From an uncultured Lachnospiraceae bacterium (GTDB taxonomy: Bacteria; Bacillota_A; Clostridia; Lachnospirales; Lachnospiraceae): a stretch of 5,839 nt of DNA. The notes beneath the pieces were generated by a model. It was not told the origin of the DNA and ran no database searches. It saw only the letters and a program-made list of their open reading frames with translations. The stretch lies in assembly GCA_902767195.1 (NCBI GenBank), contig CACXGS010000401.1, forward strand, positions 1-5,839. The letters are read 5' to 3'. Positions within the stretch are counted from its first letter, which is position 1, and every line of letters begins with the position of its first letter. Shown one piece after another: positions 1-5,839 of this stretch. A program made the translations under genes and the position numbers.

Positions 1-1398
1 AAAGAATGCGATGCCGGTCACAAGGATCAGCACAAGATACCGGATCATCCAGGGCAGATAGAAGAGCTGCATGGAAACGATATTGATCACTCCGTAAAAT
101 ACTGCAATGAGCAGTGTCTTGCGAAGAGGTACGATAACCTGTCCCGTCACTTTGTATTCCAGGATTCCCTGAACCAGAAGCAGGATGATATAACTGAAAG
201 CCGTAGTGTAGGCTGCCGCCATATATCCGAACTTGAGGATGCAGATGTAATTCAGGATTACATTTAAGATCATGGTTCCGATGGTTCCCGCTGCTACATA
301 CTGGGTCTTTTTATAATAGTTCTGAATCGCCGAGTAGCTGTAGCTGTAGAACCGGAAAAGGGTACCTGTCACCATGGGGGCGATCAGAAACATTGCTGCC
401 CGATACTCTTTGGGACCAAGGACAGCAATTTCCTCCGGGGCCAGGATAACCAGGATCCAGGACAGGATTCCGAAAGCATGCATCACGGCTGTCCAGGGTT
501 TGACGATATCTTTGGTCTCATCCCGGGAGATTTTCTCATAGAGCCAGGGAATCCAGGCATTCCACACGGAATCTTCCAGAATCCATATGATAAAGGATAC
601 GGTAGTTGCCAGGGCAAAGATTCCCGTTTCTGCCTTTCCGATCAGGTGCTGAACCATGATTTTATCCGACTGGTTCATGATCTGGATGGACAGGGCTTCG
701 GAAATCAGAGGCAGGCTGTAGGCCAGACCGTATTTCCAGTATCCCCGGTCGAAAAACTTCCTTCCCTGTGCCCAGATGACTACGGCGATAATGGCTCCGC
801 CGATAATCTGTGGCATATAATATCCGATGATCCTCCGGTGGACCAGAGTATCATAGAGTCCCTGGATACGTCCCCGATAAATCAGCCAGATGGAAAGAAA
901 AGTACCCGGTACGATTGTCAGCAGAGTCGCCGCCGTACTGAACTTGTACCTGAGCATCTGCTTATCCCTGCGCTGCAGATAAAGCATGCTGGTGTAGGTA
1001 AACACATAGGCAAAACAGATATAAAACATCAAATCATCCATGGAACAGAACTTCTGCACCGGCTCTTTGAAGATCAGGCACAGGAGGAAAAATACTCCGA
1101 TGGATATATAGGAGAGAGTATGCACACTGGATATGTAGGAATTATACTTCTCCTTGTAATCATATTTGGCCACATCTGCACTTCTCCACAGGCAGAGTGA
1201 CATGGTGGGATAGGCGATGAGCAGCCAGGATTCAAATACCCGGATCTCTCCGTATTGTGCGGTGGTAAGCATTCGGGTATAAATGGGCGTCACCACAAAG
1301 GTCAGTCCCCGGACCATAAGCTGGGCCAGAATGTAAAAGAATCCTGAAGTCAGCGCCCTTTTATTCAGATTATCTTTTGACTGTTTCTCTTTTGCCAT
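1..1398 (-). CDS. Polysaccharide flippase, MOP/Wzx-like membrane protein (C-terminus cut by window edge)
   Basis: An open frame of 466 codons runs from an ATG at 1398 to the left edge with no stop. I read it as an oligosaccharide flippase of the MOP exporter superfamily, which moves lipid-linked sugar units across the cytoplasmic membrane. A short charged N-terminus (MAKEKQSKDNLNKRA) precedes a chain of hydrophobic segments, about 12 to 14 in all, for example near residues 16-38, 92-109, 152-172, 188-207, 325-345, 385-426 and 430-466. Family-like features are LTTAQYGEIRVFES near residues 44-57 and NQSDKIMVQHLIGKAETGIF near 242-261. Flippases of this kind are usually 470-500 residues, so little is missing. 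AAGGTG (1407-1412) lies 8 bases before the ATG, inside the end of the ligase gene, and the ATG shares its A with that gene's TAA. Superfamily is fairly secure; the transported glycan is unknown. Confidence 0.86.
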   Translation of the reverse strand, partial: MAKEKQSKDNLNKRALTSGFFYILAQLMVRGLTFVVTPIYTRMLTTAQYGEIRVFESWLLIAYPTMSLCLWRSADVAKYDYKEKYNSYISSVHTLSYISIGVFFLLCLIFKEPVQKFCSMDDLMFYICFAYVFTYTSMLYLQRRDKQMLRYKFSTAATLLTIVPGTFLSIWLIYRGRIQGLYDTLVHRRIIGYYMPQIIGGAIIAVVIWAQGRKFFDRGYWKYGLAYSLPLISEALSIQIMNQSDKIMVQHLIGKAETGIFALATTVSFIIWILEDSVWNAWIPWLYEKISRDETKDIVKPWTAVMHAFGILSWILVILAPEEIAVLGPKEYRAAMFLIAPMVTGTLFRFYSYSYSAIQNYYKKTQYVAAGTIGTMILNVILNYICILKFGYMAAAYTTAFSYIILLLVQGILEYKVTGQVIVPLRKTLLIAVFYGVINIVSMQLFYLPWMIRYLVLILVTGIAFF

Positions 1399-2690
1399 TA
1401 ATCCTTCACCTTGCATACGATCATACGGAGCTTTCCGTTCTGATCGGGCGGAATGGAATCCATCCATTCATATTCGATCTCAAAGGGATGCTTAAATTTG
1501 GCGTTTAATTTCTCTGTCAGATCCTTCTCGATCTCAGGCAGGGACCGTTTGGACAGTTCCTTATTCTGGACGCACTGGATATGGATCTTGTTCCATGTCT
1601 CCTGAATAAAACGGATCTGGAAAATGTCATCGTAATGGGCAATGATCGGGGCGATTTCGAAGAAAGTGGTAACTTCTCCGGTCTCATAGCGGAAAAAGTC
1701 GTTCATTCTTCCCTGAACGGAGGTGATAAACCGGACTCCGTCCCTCACTTCACAGGTTCCCCGGTCCCCGATGGCATAGTTGATCAGAGGAAGATCCGTC
1801 TTATAAAGGGGCGTCACTACGATATTGCCCTCTTTGGCCGGCTTGTTATTCTCATCGTAAATATTCACCACAAAGGAATCATTGTGCACCACATATTCTT
1901 TGGAGGAGAAAAGCCTGACCATAGCAGCACCTGTCTCCGCCGTTCCGTAAGAGTCTATGATGCCCGGGCCCAGGATCTCCCGAAAGAGCTTCCTGGCGGT
2001 GTCATCAATCTTCTCACCGGTGGGGCAATAATATTTGGGCTTGGCAAGGCGGACTCCATTCTGTTTGCAATAGAGACAGATCCGCATGAATTCACTCTTG
2101 TTCATATAAAGGAAATCCGGTTTGTAAGCATTAATCTGCTTTACAATCTCCGGCTCCGGATCATACTGGGCGACAAATCCTCTCCTGAGGATACCGAACC
2201 GCTGCAGGAAGGTGTCATGACCCCCGCTGATACTATGAGCACTCTTTCTGCTCATGGTCTTGCCGAAGAAAGGATTGTATCCGGCTACCATCATCACGCG
2301 GAACCAGTTGGCCATATTGTAGGCCTTCTCTTTCGGAGAGACAAGAAGCATCAGGGGAACCCCGGAAGATCCGCTGGTGGTATCATGATACCACTGCCGG
2401 TATTTGGGCTTCCTGGCTTCTTCATTCATCCATGCCCTAAGCTCATCCTTGGTGAGCAGGGGAAGTTTGGACAGGTCATCCCCGGTGCGGATATCAGAAG
2501 GCTTTACTCCGGCCTCCTTGAATCTCTTCCGGTAGAAGGGAATGCGATAGGCCTTTTTTACCAGTTTACGCACTCTTTTATCCTGGATTTTCTTCACAGC
2601 AGTAAAATCTTTGGGTATCTTTGTCTTCATCTTAAACAGGTCCGCAAACAGCAGGATATTGACCATTTTTCTCTGAAGTGTCTCAAACAT
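1398..2690 (-). CDS. PaaK/CapK-type adenylate-forming ligase (phenylacetate-CoA ligase family), polysaccharide-locus type
   Basis: The protein has 430 residues from the ATG at 2690, or 432 from the ATG at 2696; numbers here use the longer form. It carries the full ANL-superfamily motif set: phosphate loop TSGSSGVP (107-114), PTGEK (225-229), DSYGTAETG (248-256), YAIGDRG (307-313), hinge-like QGRMNDF (328-334), and a C-terminal PPDQNGKLR with the likely catalytic lysine K422. By family knowledge it should activate a carboxylic acid as an acyl-AMP, perhaps passing it to CoA or another acceptor. True PaaK works in aromatic breakdown, but no such genes are nearby. Position between galE and a flippase matches the CapK-like members found in capsule and exopolysaccharide clusters, so a role in acyl decoration of a surface glycan is an inference. 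No signal peptide or membrane span is evident, so it is likely cytosolic. Substrate unknown. Confidence 0.85.
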   Translation of the reverse strand: MFETLQRKMVNILLFADLFKMKTKIPKDFTAVKKIQDKRVRKLVKKAYRIPFYRKRFKEAGVKPSDIRTGDDLSKLPLLTKDELRAWMNEEARKPKYRQWYHDTTSGSSGVPLMLLVSPKEKAYNMANWFRVMMVAGYNPFFGKTMSRKSAHSISGGHDTFLQRFGILRRGFVAQYDPEPEIVKQINAYKPDFLYMNKSEFMRICLYCKQNGVRLAKPKYYCPTGEKIDDTARKLFREILGPGIIDSYGTAETGAAMVRLFSSKEYVVHNDSFVVNIYDENNKPAKEGNIVVTPLYKTDLPLINYAIGDRGTCEVRDGVRFITSVQGRMNDFFRYETGEVTTFFEIAPIIAHYDDIFQIRFIQETWNKIHIQCVQNKELSKRSLPEIEKDLTEKLNAKFKHPFEIEYEWMDSIPPDQNGKLRMIVCKVKD

Positions 2691-2692
2691 GA

Positions 2693-3754
2693 TCATTTCC
2701 TCTCTTTCTTCTCATTCCGGTCTTTTTCATCCCGGTCTTTCTCTGCATATCCTTTTGGATTATTGCTCTGCCAGTTCCAGCTGTCCCGGCACATATCGTA
2801 AAGATCTCTTTTTGCCTCCCAGCCCAGAATCTCTCTGGCCTTATCCGCATTGGCTACTACCACAGGAAGGTCTCCCGCCCGTCTGTCTCCAATCTGATAG
2901 GCCACCGGAACACCGGTTGCCTTCTCGAAGGTCTTAACGATATCAAGCACACTGTAGGGTACGCCGGTACCCAGATTAAATATCTCCACTCCCTGGTGAT
3001 CCTGACTGTATTCCACAGCCTTCAGATGACCCTCAGCCAGATCCATCACATGAATGTAATCCCGCAGACAGGTCCCGTCCTTGGTATCATAATCACCTCC
3101 GAAGATGGTCAGATGATCTCTTCTTCCCACGGCAACCTGGGTAACGTAAGGCATCAGATTATTGGGAATTCCCCGGGGATCCTCACCGATCAGTCCGGAC
3201 TCGTGAGCTCCAATGGGATTAAAATACCGGAGCAGGACAACGGAAAGTTCCGGATCCGCCTTGGCAGTATCTGTCAGGATCTGCTCCATCATGGATTTGG
3301 TCCATCCGTAGGGATTGGTGCACTCTCCCCTCTTCATGTCCTCTACATAGGGAACTTCATTCTCCTCTCCATACACAGTAGCTGAGGAAGAGAAGACGAT
3401 CCTTTTTACTCCGGCGTCTTTCATGCATTCCAGCAATGTGAGGGTGGTATCCACATTATTCCGATAATAGCGGAGAGGCTTCTCCACAGACTCACCCACC
3501 GCTTTCAAACCTGCAAAGTGAATCACACAGTCAATCTTATGGGCCTTGAATATTCGGGCAATGGCCCCTTTATCCTTAACATCCACCTCGAAGACCGGAA
3601 AATCCTTACCGGTAATCTTCTCGGCCCGATCCACAGCCTTCCGGCAACTGTTGCAAAAATTATCCGCTATGACCACATCATGACCGGCTTCTGCCAGTGT
3701 TACAGCGGTATGTGTTCCTATATATCCGGCGCCGCCGGCAAGCAGTATCTTCAT
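2693..3754 (-). CDS. galE: UDP-glucose 4-epimerase
   Basis: The 353-residue product interconverts UDP-glucose and UDP-galactose with bound NAD in the cytosol, feeding the Leloir pathway and surface glycan synthesis. It is an extended short-chain dehydrogenase: NAD loop GGAGYIG (7-13), SSSATVYG (122-129, catalytic S124), the YxxxK pair Y149 and K153 in PYGWTK, YFNPIGAHESG (177-187), LRDYIHVMDLA (230-240), and DRRAGDLP (290-297). Length to about residue 338 (WNWQSNNPKGYAE) is what bacterial GalE normally has. A further 15 charged residues form an odd tail of five-residue repeats (see repeat). The ATG at 3754 is followed at once by MKILLAGGAGYIG, the expected N-terminus; AGGAG (3766-3770) lies 11 bases upstream, rather far. 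It is the first gene of the unit with the ligase and flippase, which suggests precursor supply for a galactose-containing polymer. Confidence 0.95.
   Translation of the reverse strand: MKILLAGGAGYIGTHTAVTLAEAGHDVVIADNFCNSCRKAVDRAEKITGKDFPVFEVDVKDKGAIARIFKAHKIDCVIHFAGLKAVGESVEKPLRYYRNNVDTTLTLLECMKDAGVKRIVFSSSATVYGEENEVPYVEDMKRGECTNPYGWTKSMMEQILTDTAKADPELSVVLLRYFNPIGAHESGLIGEDPRGIPNNLMPYVTQVAVGRRDHLTIFGGDYDTKDGTCLRDYIHVMDLAEGHLKAVEYSQDHQGVEIFNLGTGVPYSVLDIVKTFEKATGVPVAYQIGDRRAGDLPVVVANADKAREILGWEAKRDLYDMCRDSWNWQSNNPKGYAEKDRDEKDRNEKKERK
2698..2704 (-). promoter_or_regulatory. Ribosome binding site that favours the second ATG of the ligase gene
   Basis: GAGAGGA sits inside the last codons of galE. 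It lies only 1 base from the ATG at 2696 but 7 bases from the ATG at 2690, which is normal spacing. The ligase therefore probably starts at 2690 (MFETL), just after the galE TGA at 2693-2695, rather than at 2696 (MIMFETL), which would give an ATGA overlap. Either choice implies translation coupled to galE. Confidence 0.6.
2711..2740 (-). repeat. galE: Two-copy 15-bp tandem repeat encoding the charged GalE tail
   Basis: Positions 2726-2740 read AAAGACCGGGATGAA and 2711-2725 read AAAGACCGGAATGAG on the minus strand, identical at 13 of 15 bases. They encode KDRDE and KDRNE. The final KKERK (2696-2710) may be a decayed third unit and contains the ribosome binding site of the next gene. Being in frame, the repeat extends GalE past its usual end without disrupting it. 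Replication slippage is the likely origin. Confidence 0.85.
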
Positions 3755-3791
3755 ATCGGTATCTTCTCCTTTTCATTTATCAGATATCATC

Positions 3792-3820
3792 ATTTTACCT
3801 GTATCACACAAAAAAAGCAA
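3792..3820 (-). promoter_or_regulatory. Candidate promoter of the galE-ligase-flippase unit
   Basis: On the minus strand TTGCTT (3815-3820) and TAAAAT (3792-3797) are separated by exactly 17 bases. The -10 matches TATAAT at 5 of 6 positions; the -35 matches TTGACA at only 3 of 6. Transcription would start near 3785, leaving a leader of about 30 bases with AGGAG at 3766-3770. The -35 overlaps the 3' arm and T-run of the lysA terminator. This is the best candidate in a short gap, but the weak -35 keeps confidence low. Confidence 0.35.
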
Positions 3821-3840
3821 CTGCCCCGAAAGGCAGCTGC
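3810..3840 (-). terminator. Rho-independent terminator of lysA
   Basis: On the minus strand GCAGCTGCC (3832-3840) pairs with GGCAGTTGC (3817-3825), giving a 9-bp stem with one G-T wobble and a 6-base loop. It is followed directly by seven T (3810-3816). It lies 38 bases beyond the lysA TAA and 55 bases before the galE ATG. This is a textbook intrinsic terminator and separates lysA from the galE unit. The other strand lacks a good T-run, so it should work in one direction. Confidence 0.9.
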
Positions 3841-3878
3841 CGTGTTCTTTTCCGGATTCTTAATCTTTTGGAATCAGA

Positions 3879-5144
3879 TTACTCCGACATGGAGAATTCA
3901 AACCCCTCTAATGTAGCAAAATAGTCCTCTATGGTTTCTGCCCGGCGAATCATTCTCCAGCTTCCGTCCTCCTCAAGAAGGATCTCAGCACTTTTCAGCT
4001 TGCCGTTGTAATTATATCCCATGGCAAATCCGTGGGCTCCTGTATCGTGAATCACCAGGAGGTCTCCGATATTAATCTTCGGAAGGCTCCGGTCTATGGC
4101 AAATTTATCATTATTCTCACAGAGAGAGCCCACTACATCATAAACCTGATCATGGGGAGCATTCTCCTTTCCCATAACGGTAATATGATGATAGGCCCCA
4201 TACATGGCAGGCCTCATCAGATTCACTGCACAGGCATCCACACCGATGTACTCCTTATAAATATGTTTCTCATGAATGGCTCTGGTCACCAGGCAGCCGT
4301 GGGGACCCAGCATATATCGTCCCAGTTCCGTAAAAATCTTAACATCCGGAAGTCCGGCCGGCACCAGAATCTTCTCAAAAGCATCCCGGACACCCTGCCC
4401 GATATATTCAATATCGTTGGGTTCCTGGTCGGGAGTATAGGGGATACCGATTCCACCGGAAAGATTGATAAAGCTCACATCTATATCCAGATTCTCCTTC
4501 ACCTCTACAGCCAGATTAAACAAAATGGCTGCCAGCACAGGATAGTAATCATTGGAAACGACATTACTTGCGAGGAAAGAATGAATGCCGAACTCCTTTG
4601 CTCCCATCCTCTTCAGTCGTTTGAAAGCTTCAAAAAGCTGAGGTTTCGTCATCCCGTATTTGGCATCTCCCGGATTATCCATGATATCTGTCCCCATGGA
4701 AAAGATTCCGCCGGGATTAAAGCGGCAGCAGATCCTTTCCGGAATTCCACAGATTCTGTCAAGATAATCGATATGGGTAATATCGTCCAGATTAATGATG
4801 GCGTTCAGTTTGTGAGCCAGCTGATATTCCTCCTCCGGTGTCTCGTTGGATGAAAACATGATGGACTCTCCATCCGCAAATCCACAACGTTCGCTCAGAA
4901 TCAGCTCTGTCAGGGAGGAGCAGTCCACGCCGCATCCCTCTTCTTTCAGAATCCTGAGAATAGCCGGTGTAGGAGTGGCCTTAACTGCAAAAAACTCTTT
5001 AAATCCTTTATTCCAGGAGAAAGCTTTGTTCAGATTCCTTGCCGTCTCACGAATCCCCTTCTCATCATAGAGATAAAAGGGTGTGGGACATTCTTTTGCA
5101 ATAGCTTCCAGTTTTTCTTTCGTAGTGAATGGCTTCTTTTCCAT
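3879..5144 (-). CDS. lysA: Diaminopimelate decarboxylase-like PLP enzyme (LysA family, variant motifs)
   Basis: The 421-residue product belongs to fold-type III PLP decarboxylases; LysA converts meso-diaminopimelate to lysine in the cytosol, the last step of lysine synthesis. The alanine-racemase-like barrel starts with TPFYLYD (21-27) and the PLP lysine K55 in FAVKATPTP. Then come GIHSFLASN (186-194, where classical enzymes have HIGS), SGGIGIPY (229-236), ELGR (273-276, usually EPGR), NLMRPAMYGAYH (308-319), GSLCENND (339-346, catalytic C342 from the partner subunit and E343), and TGAHGFAMGYNYNG (368-381). Classical enzymes have GAY where this has GAH371. R276, R311, Y315, C342 and E343 are kept, so it should be active. 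AAAGGAA (5152-5158) precedes the ATG properly. It has its own terminator and a likely own promoter. No other lysine genes are near. A related decarboxylase substrate is possible. Confidence 0.88.
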   Translation of the reverse strand: MEKKPFTTKEKLEAIAKECPTPFYLYDEKGIRETARNLNKAFSWNKGFKEFFAVKATPTPAILRILKEEGCGVDCSSLTELILSERCGFADGESIMFSSNETPEEEYQLAHKLNAIINLDDITHIDYLDRICGIPERICCRFNPGGIFSMGTDIMDNPGDAKYGMTKPQLFEAFKRLKRMGAKEFGIHSFLASNVVSNDYYPVLAAILFNLAVEVKENLDIDVSFINLSGGIGIPYTPDQEPNDIEYIGQGVRDAFEKILVPAGLPDVKIFTELGRYMLGPHGCLVTRAIHEKHIYKEYIGVDACAVNLMRPAMYGAYHHITVMGKENAPHDQVYDVVGSLCENNDKFAIDRSLPKINIGDLLVIHDTGAHGFAMGYNYNGKLKSAEILLEEDGSWRMIRRAETIEDYFATLEGFEFSMSE

Positions 5145-5180
5145 AAATCGGTTCCTTTCCTGTCTTACTTCCTTATATCA

Positions 5181-5198
5181 TGTATACTAATATATACA
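5181..5198. promoter_or_regulatory. Inverted repeat over the lysA -10, possible operator
   Basis: TGTATA (5181-5186) and TATACA (5193-5198) form perfect 6-bp arms around a 6-base centre. The repeat covers the predicted -10 box and start region of lysA, where a repressor would act. In such an AT-rich stretch an arm of this length can arise by chance, and I cannot name a regulator that binds it. Confidence 0.3.
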
Positions 5199-5217
5199 AA
5201 AAATAAATAATATGCAA
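5189..5217 (-). promoter_or_regulatory. Candidate lysA promoter
   Basis: On the minus strand TTGCAT (5212-5217) and TATATT (5189-5194) are 17 bases apart. The -10 matches the consensus at 5 of 6 positions, the -35 at the key TTG. The spacer is almost all A and T. Transcription would begin near 5182, giving a leader of roughly 38 bases with AAAGGAA just ahead of the start codon. That leader is too short to hold a lysine riboswitch. Confidence 0.5.
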
Positions 5218-5260
5218 TGAAAATCTTGATTTTTTGAAATTTTTACAAAGATTTACTGCA
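5213..5260 (-). terminator. AT-rich interrupted palindrome after maf, possible weak terminator
   Basis: Inner arms AAATCTT (minus strand, 5248-5254) and AAGATTT (5221-5227) can form 7 bp around a 20-base loop. Outside a small asymmetric internal loop, TGCA (5257-5260) can pair with TGCA (5213-5216). A T-rich run, TTATTTATTTTTT, follows. It starts a few bases past the maf stop, where a terminator is expected, but the stem is AT-rich, the loop large, and the T-run interrupted, so termination would be weak at best. Confidence 0.3.
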
Positions 5261-5263
5261 TAA

Positions 5264-5839
5264 TCATAGATATTTCCTCAGATTCACCACCGTAGCTGAA
5301 AGGGGAAGCCCTACCACGTTATAGTAATCTCCACGGATTCCGGAAACAAAGATCCCGGCCATTCCCTGAATTCCATAAGCTCCAGCCTTATCCATCGGAT
5401 CTTTTGTCCGGATATACTCCCAGATTTCTTCCTCTGTCAGGTCTCTCATCACAACATCGGTCTTCTCATGAAAAGTGAAGGGCTCACCAATTTTTCCTTC
5501 ACGAACAGGAATCATCGCCACACCGGTGCACACCTGATGGGTCGCTCCGGAAAGCAGGGTCAGCATCTTGCAGGCATCTTCTTCATCCCTGGGTTTGCCC
5601 AATACTTTCCCGTCTTTTACGACAATGGTATCCGCCCCCAGAACCAGATAGTCTTTGCCTTCCTCTCTTCCTGTCAGATCCCGTGCCACTGCCATCCCTT
5701 TTCTTAGTGCCAGCTCTTCCACCATTTCAAAGGGATCTGTATCAGACACCTGCTCATCGGCACGGCTGACCATAACCTCAAATTCGAATCCCGCCTGGGC
5801 CAGGAGCTCTCTTCTGCGCGGGGACCCGGAGGCCAGGAT
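5264..5839 (-). CDS. maf: Maf-family nucleoside triphosphate pyrophosphatase (N-terminus cut by window edge)
   Basis: The frame is open to the right edge and gives 191 residues starting ILASGSPRRRELLAQAGF, which is the Maf N-terminus minus about four residues. Maf proteins hydrolyse non-canonical and some canonical NTPs to NMP and pyrophosphate in the cytosol, and are linked to septum control in Bacillus. Seen here, in visible numbering: SGSPRRREL (4-12), GADTIVV (69-75) with the likely catalytic D71, GKP (81-83), LSGATHQVCTGV (96-107), DKAGAYGIQG (150-159), and GDYYNVVGLPLS (170-181). The ADT and GIQG motifs fit the dTTP/UTP (YhdE-like) group better than the YceF group, but I hold that split loosely. 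The ATG at 5773 is internal, since conserved SPRR residues lie upstream. The total length, about 195, is normal for the family. Its promoter and upstream neighbours are outside the window. Confidence 0.93.
   Translation of the reverse strand: MLASGSPRRRELLAQAGFEFEVMVSRADEQVSDTDPFEMVEELALRKGMAVARDLTGREEGKDYLVLGADTIVVKDGKVLGKPRDEEDACKMLTLLSGATHQVCTGVAMIPVREGKIGEPFTFHEKTDVVMRDLTEEEIWEYIRTKDPMDKAGAYGIQGMAGIFVSGIRGDYYNVVGLPLSATVVNLRKYL

Noticed and set aside
478..1200. Plus-strand open frame of 240 codons opposite the flippase
   Set aside because: The minus strand is open across the whole region and encodes a coherent multi-span membrane protein. The plus-strand product has no family resemblance.
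1581..2801. Plus-strand open frame of 406 codons opposite the ligase and galE end
   Set aside because: It is antisense to a gene with complete ANL motifs and runs across the galE-ligase junction. Its translation is rich in His, Gly and Pro, has no recognisable domain, and looks like a shadow of codon bias.
3855..3875. Small inverted repeat GATTC-N11-GAATC just after the lysA stop
   Set aside because: The arms are only 5 bp with no T-run. The strong terminator at 3810-3840 explains the end of lysA better.
4032..4853. Plus-strand open frame of 273 codons opposite lysA
   Set aside because: It lies wholly inside lysA, whose motifs are clear. The translation shows no domain.
5145..5263. Lysine riboswitch (L-box) upstream of lysA
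   Set aside because: The gap is only 119 bases and nearly all A and T, shorter than the roughly 170-base aptamer, and no GC-rich helices are present.
5264..5773. Maf gene starting at the ATG at 5773
   Set aside because: In-frame sequence upstream encodes ILASGSPRRREL, the conserved Maf N-terminus. The true start lies just past the right edge.
1..5839. Mobile element, CRISPR array, phage gene or toxin-antitoxin pair
   Set aside because: No transposase, spaced direct repeats, integrase or paired small genes are visible. Five minus-strand genes and two short gaps account for the window.

Overview
The window looks like chromosomal DNA of an anaerobic Firmicute of the Clostridia, most likely a Lachnospiraceae-type gut bacterium. 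This rests on strong AGGAG-type ribosome binding sites, mid-range GC, and the sequence style of LysA and GalE. The assignment is by recognition, not by search. All five genes lie on the minus strand, so the region reads from right to left.

Right part (5839 to 3817): a Maf-family nucleotide pyrophosphatase, cut at its first residues by the window edge. A very AT-rich 119-base gap follows, with a plausible promoter and two inverted repeats. Then comes a diaminopimelate decarboxylase-like PLP enzyme (lysA), ending in a convincing rho-independent terminator at 3810-3840.

Left part (3754 to 1): an apparent three-gene transcription unit. UDP-glucose 4-epimerase (galE) is followed by a PaaK/CapK-type adenylate-forming ligase and then a polysaccharide (MOP-type) flippase that runs off the left edge. 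The ligase start is packed against the galE stop, and the ligase stop shares a base with the flippase start (TAATG). These junctions suggest translational coupling. Together the genes look like the beginning or middle of a cell-surface polysaccharide locus: GalE supplies UDP-galactose-type precursors, the flippase moves the lipid-linked unit across the membrane, and the ligase may activate a carboxylic acid for a decoration whose nature is not visible here. No glycosyltransferase or polymerase is in view; more of the locus presumably lies to the left.

I see no RNA gene, mobile element, CRISPR array or clearly new system. The points most worth a second look are the variant active site of the LysA-like enzyme, a tandemly repeated charged tail on GalE that also carries the next gene's ribosome binding site, a possible galE promoter built into the lysA terminator, and the ligase of unknown substrate. 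The only gene-free gaps are 3755-3878 and 5145-5263, both under 300 bases and both described below.
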